Shown: in pieces, positions 11,986 to 22,502 of the stretch
Position numbering within the stretch: position 1 is the stretch's first letter
Layout: the number at the start of each line of letters is the position of its first letter
DNA from: Albugo candida
Taxonomy: Eukaryota > Oomycota > Peronosporomycetes > Albuginales > Albuginaceae
Assembly (NCBI GenBank): GCA_905220665.1
Contig: CAJNAR010000001.1
Coordinates: forward strand, 372,001-436,000
Length of the DNA: 64,000 bases
Direction of reading: 5' to 3'
Translations under genes and position numbers: made by a program
The notes under the pieces: model-generated
What the model was told of the DNA's origin: nothing
Databases searched by the model: none
What the model saw: the letters and a program-made list of their open reading frames with translations, nothing else

Positions 11986-13919
11986 ATGTCGGTGATTGAC
12001 ACGCTACCAGCTTGGGGACGATTAAAGCTTATATCAGGGACTTCTATAGGAGATCAAGATGACAAATATCTCACGGAATCGGAGCATAGAATTGGAAGAC
12101 TACCAAGCCGTGCTGATATCGTCCTATCACATGTTTTCATCAGTGGATTGGTGTGAAAAAGCTCAAAGCTTGCTTATAATGATACATGATGCTGATATTT
12201 GGTGCTGTAGCATTGTGTTATCACATTAGAAGAGAATGAAGGACAGCCCGCTCTTTTTCGAATACGTGACTTCAGGTGATGAAGGATGCATCTGCAGTTG
12301 GATTAGTGTCGCTGAATGTTGCCTCCAATACAGCCGAAATGGCGTTTGTGTCAATGAAGAATTTCTTGGTGCAAACGTGGAGAAAATCATTCATGAAAAT
12401 GATATTATTCATTTATCTCGACCAGGCAAAGGTGAGCTTTTGAGGTGCTTATGTGTATTATTCAGCTGCTTACATGAAGCTAATCGGAAGGATATCCGCC
12501 CACTATCTACAGATTTGAGATATTGTAAGTGCACTCTTTTGATTTATTCGGACTTAAGAAATTTGTTGTAGTCCACATGCTTTCGGTCCTGAGCTCGCTT
12601 CTGCAAGAAGATCAACCTTTTTGGCAAAACAGAATACTATGAAAAATGGGTCGAGAAAAAGAAGAGGAGGAGACCCCATCAATAGTATGGCGGTGTCTTC
12701 TGTCGAGAGTGGCCAATTCACAGAATGTCTTCCTGGTACATCACCGAAAAGGATACGTGGAAGCAACAGCAAAAATGCCCCTGACCACGAATGGGCTGTT
12801 GCAAAACAAGTAGAATCGCTCACAGCAGAATGCGAACGTTTACGTGGAGCTTTAGAGGAAGAGGTGGCAAAAGCTGACACACTCAAGTTTAGAGAAAAGG
12901 AGCGAGAAAGGCAACTTATTGAGAAGGAAAGATGTTTGGAAGAAGCACGCAACGAATGTATTCGGCTAATCGATACAACTGCAGATATGAAAGGCAAGTT
13001 ACTAAATGCTGAGCAGAATCATGCACACCTTAAAGAGGCCATCAGCGAAGCCACAGAGCAAAATCATATGATGTTAGAAGAATTCCATGCAAGCAAGTTG
13101 AAAGCTTATATAATGAGCCAGCAGGTAAAGCCTAGAAGATTGCAGAACAGCATTTAACTGTGATCGATGCAGGGACGAGCACGGGACCAGCACACCATAC
13201 ACAGCAATCGTCCCAATCTGAAACAAGTCGCCAAACAGGTGCAAGTAGCTTGCAAATCCGTTGAATTCGCTATGAGAACACTGAAGAAGATACAAGATGA
13301 AATGAATTTATCTGATTCCACAAGCATTCAACAAGATATAGACAGCTCGGACTCGAGCAAATATTTACCAAGCCATTTTTCTGAGCCTTCTATAAGCACA
13401 AATTACGGAAACAGTACCGATACAATACAAGGAGAAGATGAAGATAGCCTTACACAAAACCCCGAGGCAGAAGCGACACGAAAAAATGCTCATAGTGAGT
13501 CCAATTCTTCCAATAAATCGAGCCAAGATAAGCAGAAATCAAACTCGAATCAAGATACCGAAGCGGTCACATGTCTAGCCACCGAAAGTCTTGCATGTCA
13601 AAAATCGGCTGAGACTACTTCTGATGATCACATTTCGAAGTTAGAAGCAAGTGCGGATGCTAAAGAATCCTCATCCGAGCCACTGGAATCACACTCTATC
13701 AGCCTGTACACGACGTGTCGCTGTGAACATTCTGAGATGATTGTCAACCAAGCTGAAGAGGAAGTCGATTTTCAACGTGACGTCAACGAACAGATCAGCG
13801 ATATTCGTTGGCTCAAGCTGGATGTTGAAGTCGGATTGTTGAGCCCGCACGCCGATAATGATGGTCATGAGATTCTTGGAAATGATACACAGTTATCAAA
13901 TGGTGTGCCCGAACATTAA
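11986..13919 (+). CDS. FHA-domain protein with coiled coil
   Basis: Proposed exons 11986-12150, 12211-12275, 12334-12431, about 12559-13124 and 13173-13919 give about 546 residues. The first three exons encode an FHA phosphothreonine-binding domain: HRIGRLPSRADIVL, then VFISGLHCVI, then RDFSRNGVCVN, matching the GR, S/H and NG landmarks. The rest is a basic patch (KNGSRKRRGG, possible nuclear signal), a long Glu/Lys-rich coiled coil (roughly residues 215-330) and a Ser/Glu-rich tail. The acceptor of exon 4 is the weakest point; 12558 is the one that keeps frame. FHA plus coiled coil suggests a phospho-dependent adaptor, perhaps nuclear. No named family was recognised. Confidence 0.75.
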
Positions 13920-13966
13920 TTAGAAAAATATAGTGTTTTGAACACCACGTATAAGGTTCAGCATAA

Positions 13967-14911
13967 ATGACTACGGCCCACCGACCAACTTGGCATGCCG
14001 CTGTCGGGCAGGGAAATCAAGGCGGATGGGAGTCAGGAGGTTTACATAGTTGATACATGCATCATAAACCTTGATAGTATCTTATGAGCTATAGGTCAAA
14101 TCAGTCAGCAATTTTCAGCGCGCGATCTCCCAGGACATACAAAGCTCAAACTGAGGTATACACTCGCTGCATACTACCTGCTGGTTATGCGTCTAGTATA
14201 ACCGGATATGTTTCAATCAGGCAAATAGGTCAAGGAACTACGAATGAAGTGAATCTGCTCAATCTTCGCGAGGAGCTATACCGAAAAGAGGAGAAGTACG
14301 AAAACGAAAAAACACCAACGTCCTTTGATGCAAAAAGTACGTATAGCGGAAAGAGTAGAGTGATATTTCTGTTCAGTTTGGGATTTTTTTTGTAGACAAA
14401 TTCAAACGCCTAGAAGTCAATCGTAAATTGTTGCTGCTTGGCGATACGGAGTCAAATGCCAAAGAAGAAGAGTTGTGTCGAATTGCTAGCAAGTATGATG
14501 ATGCAGACGATAATAACTCGGATGATACCAGCGATTCAGATAGTGAAAGGTATGCCAAACTATATTCTTAGTTGTATTTTGTCCTCATCGGGATGACTTA
14601 GTGACGAGGACGAAGAAGCTGAATTGATGAGGGAATTGGAGAAAATAAAAAAAGAAAGAGAAGAGGAAAGAATTCGTAAAGAAGAGGAAGAACGAAAAAT
14701 TGCTGCTGAAAAAGCCAAAGTAGAAGTTATACAAGGAAATCCTCTGACGCAGCAGCATGAAGGAGTAAATGCGAGAATGAAGCGACGCTGGAATGACGAT
14801 GTAGTGTTCAAAAATCAGTCGCGCAATGAACCAGAACTGAAGAAACGATTCATCAATGATACAATCCGGAACGATTTTCATCGCCGCTTTTTGCACAAAT
14901 ATATCCAGTAA
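13967..14911 (+). CDS. CWC15: Spliceosome-associated protein CWC15
   Basis: Component of the Prp19/CDC5L (NTC) complex of the active spliceosome. Five exons (13967-14039, 14095-14155, 14221-14336, 14396-14549, 14602-14911) give 237 residues. The start MTTAHRPTW is the family signature N-terminus. It is followed by QQFSARDLPGHTKLKLRQ, an acidic middle (DDADDNNSDDTSDSDSESDE), a Glu/Lys/Arg helix and the conserved C-terminal block with RRWNDDVVFKNQ and FHRRFLHKYIQ. The 3' end lies 31 bp from the convergent MORN gene. CWC22, another splicing factor, starts 0.9 kb downstream. Confidence 0.95.
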
Positions 14912-14942
14912 TATTACCTATTCATGCTGCGTTCTTAGCAAC

Positions 14943-15729
14943 TCAAGGATGTCTAGGAATTGTACCATTAATGCATTTATGATGTACAATCACATCCCCC
15001 GAAGCATCAGCCTCAGAAACTTTCACATATTCCGCTTCTATCTGCAATCCGCTACGGGATTTCAAGACGCATGGCCCAATTGGTTTACCATTTTCAAATC
15101 GTCCGATATACTCTCCTCCATTTTTGAATTTCCACCGACCATCAATCAAAGCATTCATAACCCATTTGCCAGTCAACATACTTCGATCTGCTGCGTACTC
15201 GTACGTGCCTTGACCTTCTCGAATTCCCTGTTCGAACTCGCCACTATATATATCGCCATTTGCGTACATAAATGCTCCTTCCCCATGCATCTTATCGTCC
15301 TTCCATTCTCCATGATAGATATCTCCATTCGGAAAAATCATTTTCCCGATACCTTGCTTCACCCCGTCCAAATAATTTCCATCGTAGGACGCAAATTCTT
15401 TTCCTGCACGATAATAGACAGCATCAAAACGAATCTGGGAAAGTGAAATTATCAAACCTCTGTTATCCTCGTCGGAGGATGGATTTTGCCAGATATATTT
15501 TCCATTTCCTTGTTTGAGCAAATTCGAGTCAACGGATCCTACAAATGTATCGCCATTTGCGTACACAATCTGGACATCTCCCGCCCTTTTCAAATATTTC
15601 TCCTCTTCTTGTTCGCCGTCTTTGTATTGTACCTTGTATTCCTATACAAATCTCCTCAGCATACGATACAAACAAATGAAAAGCTTCCATCACTTGTTCC
15701 ATGACGCTTCAAGATCGAATTACCTTCAT
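14943..15729 (-). CDS. MORN-repeat protein
   Basis: About 234 residues with consecutive MORN repeats (YANGDTFVGSV, FPNGDIYHGEWKDDKMHGEG, YANGDIYSGEFEQGIREGQG, FKNGGEYIGRFENGKPIGP). MORN repeats bind membranes or act as scaffolds in protists. The main frame (14943-15641) has no ATG at its 5' end. An in-frame start comes from a two-codon first exon (15729-15724) joined over an 82-nt GTAATT..TATAG intron, giving MKEYKVQYKDGEQ. That exon is an inference. It is divergent from CWC22 (82 bp between starts) and convergent with CWC15. Confidence 0.75.
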
Positions 15730-15811
15730 GCAACCTCAACAATCTGTCGCCCCAATTTGCGACCAATCACTGATATCGCATCCAAAATTCTCCCTCTAAA
15801 AAAAGCGTCGA
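15730..15811. promoter_or_regulatory. Short shared promoter region between MORN gene and CWC22
   Basis: Only 82 bp separate the proposed start codons of the two divergent genes. No TATA box is evident. Inference: a bidirectional core promoter lies here, possibly extending into either gene. Confidence 0.4.
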
Positions 15812-18526
15812 ATGCGAGATCGCAGTAAGACATCCACACGTCCACGTTTCCAATCGAGATCAGCTTCACGCGATTACCGAAATCGAAGAGGGCGGTCTCA
15901 GTCAAAGTACTCCTCCCGAAATCGACGAGATCTATCTAGAAGTAAATCGAGACCACGAAGAAAGTCGCGACCTCGTTTAAGATCCTCCTCAAGTGATTCT
16001 TCTGATCATTCGTACAGAAGGAAAAGTAGAAAAAGGAAGGTTTTGAGCACATCTCGCTCTCGGACGCGTTCCCGCTCACACCACCGTAACTCCAGGCTCG
16101 CTTCTCGCTCCAATTCGCGAAATCGATCACGAAAGAGAACTAGCTCTAATGGGAGAACGAAAAGAAAATCTGCATCGCCAAAGCGTCATGGGAAAGAAAC
16201 CGAAAGACGAGCAACTGATAAGATCAATGGAAACGGACGAGATGGAAGCCAATCAAATCGATCTTTACATGATGATGCAAGTTTGAAAAAATCAAACACA
16301 AGAAAGCGAAGACGATCGTTTTCAACGAGCTCTAGTTCCTCGGAATCAGACGCTACTTCGACTCCCGTGAAAAAGGATAAAAATACTCGATCTCCGGATA
16401 AACAAGATCGTAAATTGGCAGGAGCGAAATTTCCATCGAGAAATGCATCACCAAGAAAAACAGCTTCTGGTATCAATCAAGCGAAGAATTCAAAAGATGA
16501 AAAAGCGGCTAAATCTTCAAATAGACCTAGCCGGCGAGATTCTTCAGCGTCTTCTGACTCTGATTCATCACAGTCTTCTTCTGAATCTTCGTCATCTTCG
16601 TCGCATCCTTCAACTGCGAGAAAGGTGTCCAGGACAAATAAGGAAGATTCAGGTCGTCACGGTAGAAAAAATGAGCAGAAGGCTGATACAACTAAAAAGG
16701 GCAATGACTCAGGGGCATCAGATTCAGCGCAGAACGATTTGAAAAATGCCAAGCCGGCTAGAGCTTCTAACATTTTTTTAAATGACCCTCGAGCTGGAAG
16801 AACGGGAGGTGTATACATCCCACCTTTTAAATTGGCTCAGCTGCGGCAGGAGCAGCACCCTGACAAGACCTCGCAAGAATACCAGAGAATGACATGGGAT
16901 GCATTGCGAAAGAGTCTAAATGGCCTGATCAACAAGGTGAATGTATCCAATACAGCAAATATTATACCCGAACTCTTTCAGGAGAATCTTGTGCGCGGAC
17001 GCGGTATCCTGACGCGATCGATCATGAAAGCTCAACTTGCTTCTCCTGGATTTACGCATATTTATGCAGCACTTGTGGCTGTCTTGAACACGAAAATGCC
17101 AGAAAATGGAGAATTACTGATAAAACGTGTTGTGTATCGTTTTCGACGTTCGTTTCAGCGAGGGGATAAGGTTGTTGCCATCGCATTGGTTCGATTCATC
17201 GCTCATCTTGTGAACCAGCAAATTGTCCATGAACTACTAGCTTTGGAAATTCTAACGCTTTTGCTTGCGTCCCCAACGGATGATTCCGTTGAGGTAGCTG
17301 TGAACTTTACCAAAGAATGTGGACAAATACTTGCAGAATTGTGTCCAGAAGGTCTTCGTGCCATTTTCGAACGCTTCCGTGGCATCCTACATGAAGGAGA
17401 CATTGACAAACGGGTCCAGTACACGATTGAAGGTTTATTTGCGATTCGTAAGGGTGGCTTTGCCGACTACCCAGCCGTGCATGAACAGCTCGATCTCGTC
17501 GAGAGCGGAGATCAGATTACCCATGAAATTGGTCTGGAAGATGAAATCGACCCAGAGGATCGACTTGATGTGTTTCGATTCGATCCGGACTACGAGAAGA
17601 ACGAAGCTATGTGGACAGAGATCAAAAACGAGATTCTTGGAGAATCTGATTCAGAGAATGATGAAGCGAGCTCAGGCGACGAAAGCGATCACGCCGGTGA
17701 GGCTAACGAGCAAGAACAACAGAATTCTCAGCAAAATGCGATCCAGGATTGCACCGAGCAAGATCTAGTGAATTTGCGAAGAACAATATATCTGACGATC
17801 ATGTCTAGCGTTGGACATGAAGAATGTGCCCACAAGCTGCTCAAAATTCAAATCCGATCAGGGCAGGAAAAAGAGATTTGTTCGATGTTGATAGAATGCT
17901 GCAGTCAGGAGCGCACGTATCTTCGTTATTACGGATTACTTGGACAACGATTTTGCTTGATAAAGCGCGAGTACCAAGATGCGTTTGATGAATGTTTCAT
18001 GGAACAATATTCTCTCATTCACCGCCTCGAAACCAACAAACTTCGCAATGTTGCTAAATTCTTTGCACATTTGCTATTCACAGATGCATTACCGTGGACG
18101 ATTTTGGAGTACATCCGGCTAAATGAAGAAGAAACAACTTCAAGCTCCCGAATTTTCATCAAGATGCTTTGTCAGGAATTGGCAGAGCATATGGGCATGA
18201 AAACGCTGAAGGAGCGATTGACGGATGAATACATGCAAGAAATATTCGCAGGTTTATTTCCAAAAGATCATCCCCGTAACACGCGTTTCGCAATCAATTT
18301 TTTCACTTCCATCGGGCTTGGTGGATTGACCACAGAGCTCCGAGAGTTTTTGAAAAACGCTCCAAAATTGATTATGAACAACACCTCAAAGAATGAGAGC
18401 AGGACTTCCAGTAGTGATGACAGTAGCAGTAGCGGAAGCGATACTGACTCCAGTAGTAGTAACAGTGATACCTCCAGCAATTCGGATTCCAGTTCCGATT
18501 CCTCCGACAGTAGTGATTCCGATTGA
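15812..18526 (+). CDS. CWC22: Pre-mRNA-splicing factor CWC22
   Basis: Intronless, 904 residues. CWC22 recruits eIF4A3 to the spliceosome for exon-junction-complex assembly. Layout: an Arg/Ser-rich N-terminal third (about 1-330), the GGVYIPPFKLAQLRQE entry to the MIF4G domain (about 345-570), an acidic linker (about 620-660), an MA3 domain (about 665-790), and a Ser/Asp-rich tail of about 50 residues. The length is close to that of animal CWC22. The N-terminal RS region could interact with SR proteins and be phosphorylated (inference). It lies between the divergent MORN gene and the cyclic-nucleotide-binding gene 70 bp downstream. Confidence 0.95.
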   Translation: MRDRSKTSTRPRFQSRSASRDYRNRRGRSQSKYSSRNRRDLSRSKSRPRRKSRPRLRSSSSDSSDHSYRRKSRKRKVLSTSRSRTRSRSHHRNSRLASRSNSRNRSRKRTSSNGRTKRKSASPKRHGKETERRATDKINGNGRDGSQSNRSLHDDASLKKSNTRKRRRSFSTSSSSSESDATSTPVKKDKNTRSPDKQDRKLAGAKFPSRNASPRKTASGINQAKNSKDEKAAKSSNRPSRRDSSASSDSDSSQSSSESSSSSSHPSTARKVSRTNKEDSGRHGRKNEQKADTTKKGNDSGASDSAQNDLKNAKPARASNIFLNDPRAGRTGGVYIPPFKLAQLRQEQHPDKTSQEYQRMTWDALRKSLNGLINKVNVSNTANIIPELFQENLVRGRGILTRSIMKAQLASPGFTHIYAALVAVLNTKMPENGELLIKRVVYRFRRSFQRGDKVVAIALVRFIAHLVNQQIVHELLALEILTLLLASPTDDSVEVAVNFTKECGQILAELCPEGLRAIFERFRGILHEGDIDKRVQYTIEGLFAIRKGGFADYPAVHEQLDLVESGDQITHEIGLEDEIDPEDRLDVFRFDPDYEKNEAMWTEIKNEILGESDSENDEASSGDESDHAGEANEQEQQNSQQNAIQDCTEQDLVNLRRTIYLTIMSSVGHEECAHKLLKIQIRSGQEKEICSMLIECCSQERTYLRYYGLLGQRFCLIKREYQDAFDECFMEQYSLIHRLETNKLRNVAKFFAHLLFTDALPWTILEYIRLNEEETTSSSRIFIKMLCQELAEHMGMKTLKERLTDEYMQEIFAGLFPKDHPRNTRFAINFFTSIGLGGLTTELREFLKNAPKLIMNNTSKNESRTSSSDDSSSSGSDTDSSSSNSDTSSNSDSSSDSSDSSDSD
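18385..18523 (+). repeat. Low-complexity Ser/Asp-coding tract at the CWC22 3' end
   Basis: Imperfect AGT/AGC/TCC/GAT repeats encoding a serine- and aspartate-rich tail. A similar Ser-rich tract lies at about 16545-16615 inside the same gene. Such tracts are prone to length change. Confidence 0.7.
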
Positions 18527-18596
18527 TTCCACCAAATAAAATACTGCGTTATTTTTAATTCCAGATCGCTTGTATTCGCTCGAACCCAAATACAGC

Positions 18597-20789
18597 ATGG
18601 ACAAGAATATTGCGGAAGCTGCGGATTTGGAGCGCATTCTGCAGCAGCAAAATGCTGTTCGAGACGTTCTCATTAAAACACCCGAAGCCCGAGACCCATG
18701 GGATATTGATCTTCTCCACGAATTTGTGATGCGCAATAGTAATACGTATCGACTGTTTCAAGGAGCACAAGAAATTATCTGCAAGACAATCTGTCGGGAA
18801 CTCACACTATTGGAGCTTCCAAGGAATGCACTGGTTTGCAAGCAAGGCGAATTCGGCGATACATTTTATATAATCTTTTCGGGGCGCGTGTCGATCTATG
18901 TCGAGACGCGTTGTCGATTATCATGTGATGAAGATGGCACATGGCAATCAGGAAATTTTCAGACGTTGGATATTGATGACTCGGCTAGAATGGATGTTTT
19001 GTGTAAAAAATTCGGCGCGTGGAAGAACACAATTGAGCGTGGAGGAACATTCGGTGAGGTTGCAGTCTCCGATCCAACAGCAAAGCGAACTGGTACGGTG
19101 ATATGTGATACTCCTGTAGCTTTGATTTGCTTGAAACGAGGTGCATATCAACGTCTTCTCCGTATCACCAACTCATCCGAGCTCAAATTCACTGAGGTTG
19201 AGTTCCTGAAAACCTTATTTCTTTTCCGGAATTGGCCGCACGCTGGTCTCACGCGCTTGTCACGTCAACTCAAGCGCACAAATTTCCCGGCTGCCACATT
19301 TCTCACACGTGTTGGTGCTGAAGCAAGCGTCTTGTACTTTATATATGATGGACTTGTTCAAGAATCAGTCCCGGTCGTTCATTATTGCGATGCAAACGGA
19401 CTGATTAAAAAGTGTATGACGACCGAAGATTACTCGAAGAAGCAATCGGGGCTACAGGTTCTTCCACATTCGTTGGATATGAGTCGTTATCGCAAAGCCC
19501 ATTTAGAACTGACTCTCTACCAAGAACACGATATTTGTGCAGAGCTGCCATTTTACCTCAATAAGACTACACATCAGACCAATTTACTTGCCATGAATCA
19601 TGTCAAAGCATTGGCAATGGATGTATGTTGCTAGCTGATGCTTTTTTCACGTTGTTGACAGTTGCATTCACTTTAGCGTCAAACGTGGAAAGAGCTTTTT
19701 CAGTTCCGTGGATCCCAATACATTCGCGACGCGTATCAATTGATTCGATCCCTTGCCGAGACAAGAGAAGATTGGCGGCAAACTCGACTCAAGCTTGCAT
19801 TAGCCAACCCAAGGCTCACTCTTACCATGTAAGTGACCGTATGCAATGTTGATAGAGAATGAGACTATCAGTATCATAGCTCCACAATGGACATGATGCA
19901 GGATGGACACTGTGTCTGCGGATGGTGTGGAAGTCAAGATCACTCGACGGGAAATTCTCGCTGCATGGTTATGCAGGAGTCAAAGCGTAAGGAAGCTGGT
20001 CGAGCCCAAATACAGTACAATAAGTTAATCGAAAATGCTCAGTTTCAGTCCTCCGTAAATCGATCAGCCTCACTGAGTTTTGCCAAAGGAGCTCAACTAG
20101 TGAGCACCTGGATGCGTCTCAATTCGAGGGTGCCATCTACCCTGGATGACCATACAAGCGATAAACCAAATAGCAATTCCATAACAACTCTTCCAAATGT
20201 GACACTCCCATCTCAGCAGCCTCTCATTTATGAACGGAGTAGTCCTCTGCAAGAAGTGGATCAGAAAAAGCACGATGACACTCTGGCTGAGCTTGAGGCT
20301 CTGACAGCGACTTCGAAACCACACTCGACACCATCAAATGAGAGAAGAATAGTTGATCGATCAGACCAAAATTCGTCTTTATCGACATCTCTCACCGAAG
20401 TAGTTGATGCTCAAACGGAGGAGATTCGTGTGGGGACTTTCACAGAGGGTATTGCAGCAGAATATCGATCTGTAATGCTTAAAAAAATGAAAAGAGTAAC
20501 ATCTATGGAACAGTATCTCAAAACACGCCGCGATATGCTAGCCGTGATAAGTCAGAATTCAAATGCGCCAGAATTCGAGCGACGCTTTGAGGCAAAGTTG
20601 AAGCTGATGCCAAGCAAACCGAAAATTCCGCGCCAAACTCGACGATTTATATCGAAGACGTCGCGGGATCCAGGTCCAAACCGCTTTAATCGAAAGATCA
20701 ATCGGATGCTTCGTAAAATACAAGGCAATGGTCATGCAGCTCCCACAATTGAGGAGTCTTTACAAGACATAGCGTCATATTCCGCTTGA
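18597..20789 (+). CDS. Protein with tandem cyclic-nucleotide-binding-like domains and a zinc-knuckle-like motif
   Basis: Three exons (18597-19622, 19677-19828, 19880-20789) give 695 residues. The first CNB domain (about 75-195) has the beta-roll entry LVCKQGEFGDTFYIIFSG and a phosphate-binding cassette FGEVAVSDPTAKRTGTV with the Glu and Arg that contact cAMP/cGMP in active members. A second, degenerate CNB-like region (about 205-345) lacks a clear cassette. After a helix comes CGWCGSQDHSTGNSRC (about 406-421), a C-x2-C-x4-H-x6-C arrangement like a variant zinc knuckle, then a basic disordered tail. There is no kinase or channel domain, so it is neither a PKA regulatory subunit of standard form nor an ion channel. 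Function unknown. Confidence 0.8.
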
Positions 20790-20865
20790 CTGCAACGCGT
20801 TTGAACCAGTTAACAGTCATACATCATCATAACCAGTTTGTGCACAGATAGTAATATATGCGAAA

Positions 20866-22502
20866 ATGGCGAACGAATCGCCGATTGCGCTTTATGACGC
20901 ATTACGACGCACAAAGAGACGAAAACTAGTAGGTAAAGGACAATACTACTTTGTTGGTATGGCTGGATATGATGTTTTTGCATACTGTTCTTTAGTTTCA
21001 CTTTCGTCATCCGAGGAGGACAGTGATGGAGACAAAACGCCTGTGCCTTCTCGTCGAACACGCAAGCAGGGTTGACATTTTTTTACAGTGGACTAAATGA
21101 ATTGAGCGAGAAGCCTTAACATTTTCTTACCAGCAGGAAAAGAGACCGTAGAAAGCTCGAGTAAAGAACACATTCGAGAAACATTTGATCAAGATGATCA
21201 CTTCTCGAAAGAAATCAATCGGGAATTAGATAACGACATAGTGCTGCAGAAAACGCGCGCTTTGATAGAGTATATAGTGAAGGGTGGATTGTCGCCGTAC
21301 TGACTAGGAATGTGCTTGGTCTGTGCTAGTAAGGTTGCATCCAGTCGAAATGGCCTCAAAAATCGTTTGGATAGTGCTGCGGTTTCTTCGCTTCGCGATG
21401 AAATCATAGTGATAGACTTGGCAGATGAAAATGAAAAGCAGACAGGTATTCGACATAGCACCAAACATACCAATTCATCCACACGAAGTGCTGCAAGCTC
21501 TCTGGATATCACATTGGAAGTTCATTCAAATGAAAATCGAATCGATTACGTTACTATTCCAAAGGTGAAATCTGCTGCATACCCGCAGCGTAAATATGTA
21601 ATCAGTATTTGATAATTGGAAGTAGCTTGCGACATCTTTGAATGCTCTGTATGCAACTTATGGTGGCCTCCATGGTCTCTTGGATGAAGAGCTGGAATTC
21701 ACATTCAAAGGAATAGAGCTTTCTGTTGAACAGTCTCCATCCATGCTGAACATGAGGTCGGGAGATGTGGTTAAAGCTGTTATTCGAGCAAAACCTTTCA
21801 AACAAGGCTCAAATAAACGTCACGTACATCTGTGGGTGTCAGTAAATGGAGCGAGCGATGAAGAGTTCCACATACAAGCAGTACGCTCCACTCTAAATAT
21901 TAACAAACTTTACCTTTTCATAGTTATCATCCAACAGGATCTACCGCTCAAATCGCTGCAAGGAACTATATGCGAGAAACATAACATCCTCAACCGCGAG
22001 TCGATAGTAATGGTCATTGACGGTGCCGTTCTGGATATGTCAGAGTCTGCCGAAGTAAGCATTTTGATAACGATTAAGCACTTCATGATCGTCTTGATTT
22101 GGTAGTTTTATGGGCTCATGAATGAAGATCGGATCAATGTGGTCTTGAAAGATTTCTCGGATCCTCGGGCTGTAACGATACAGTTGCGATTCCAAAATGG
22201 CGATATTGAATCTGCATCTATAGTTCCCGTAAGGCTCACATTTACCACCTGAAAAGCGCTCTTGTTTGAACGATCAGATGATGTATAGATTAATAAAGTG
22301 ACAACTTTGATTCAGCAAATTACAAAAAAGAAAAGCTGCAAGACGACCACTTTTGCATTACGTATCGACGGTGAAACAATGCATGGAGATCGCTGCTTCC
22401 TCGTAAGATATCTGCACTATATGTGAGATGAAACAATAACTACATTTCTTGTAGGATTATGACATCGAAGGAGGTGAACTAATCGAGGTCTGCACAATTT
22501 AA
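20866..22502 (+). CDS. Rad60/Esc2/NIP45-like protein with SUMO-like domains
   Basis: Nine exons (20866-20932, 20996-21070, 21137-21269, 21330-21564, 21626-21880, 21938-22054, 22106-22228, 22289-22402, 22455-22502) give 388 residues, with every junction in phase. The N-terminus is basic (RRTKRRKL), followed by a VVSLSSSEED stretch and EIIVIDLADE, a typical SUMO-interacting motif. Three ubiquitin-like beta-grasp segments follow, at about 148-232, 236-312 and 318-385; the last (RFQNGDIESASIVP..IEGGELIEV) is the Rad60-SLD type. Family members link SUMO conjugation to recombination and Smc5/6 function. Known relatives have two SLDs, so the third is unusual. The stop codon overlaps that of the opposite gene. 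Confidence 0.8.

Noticed and set aside
12511..12522. 12-nt micro-exon between FHA exons 3 and 4 (after a CTACAG acceptor, before a GTAAGT donor)
   Set aside because: Including it produces a stop codon with either following acceptor.
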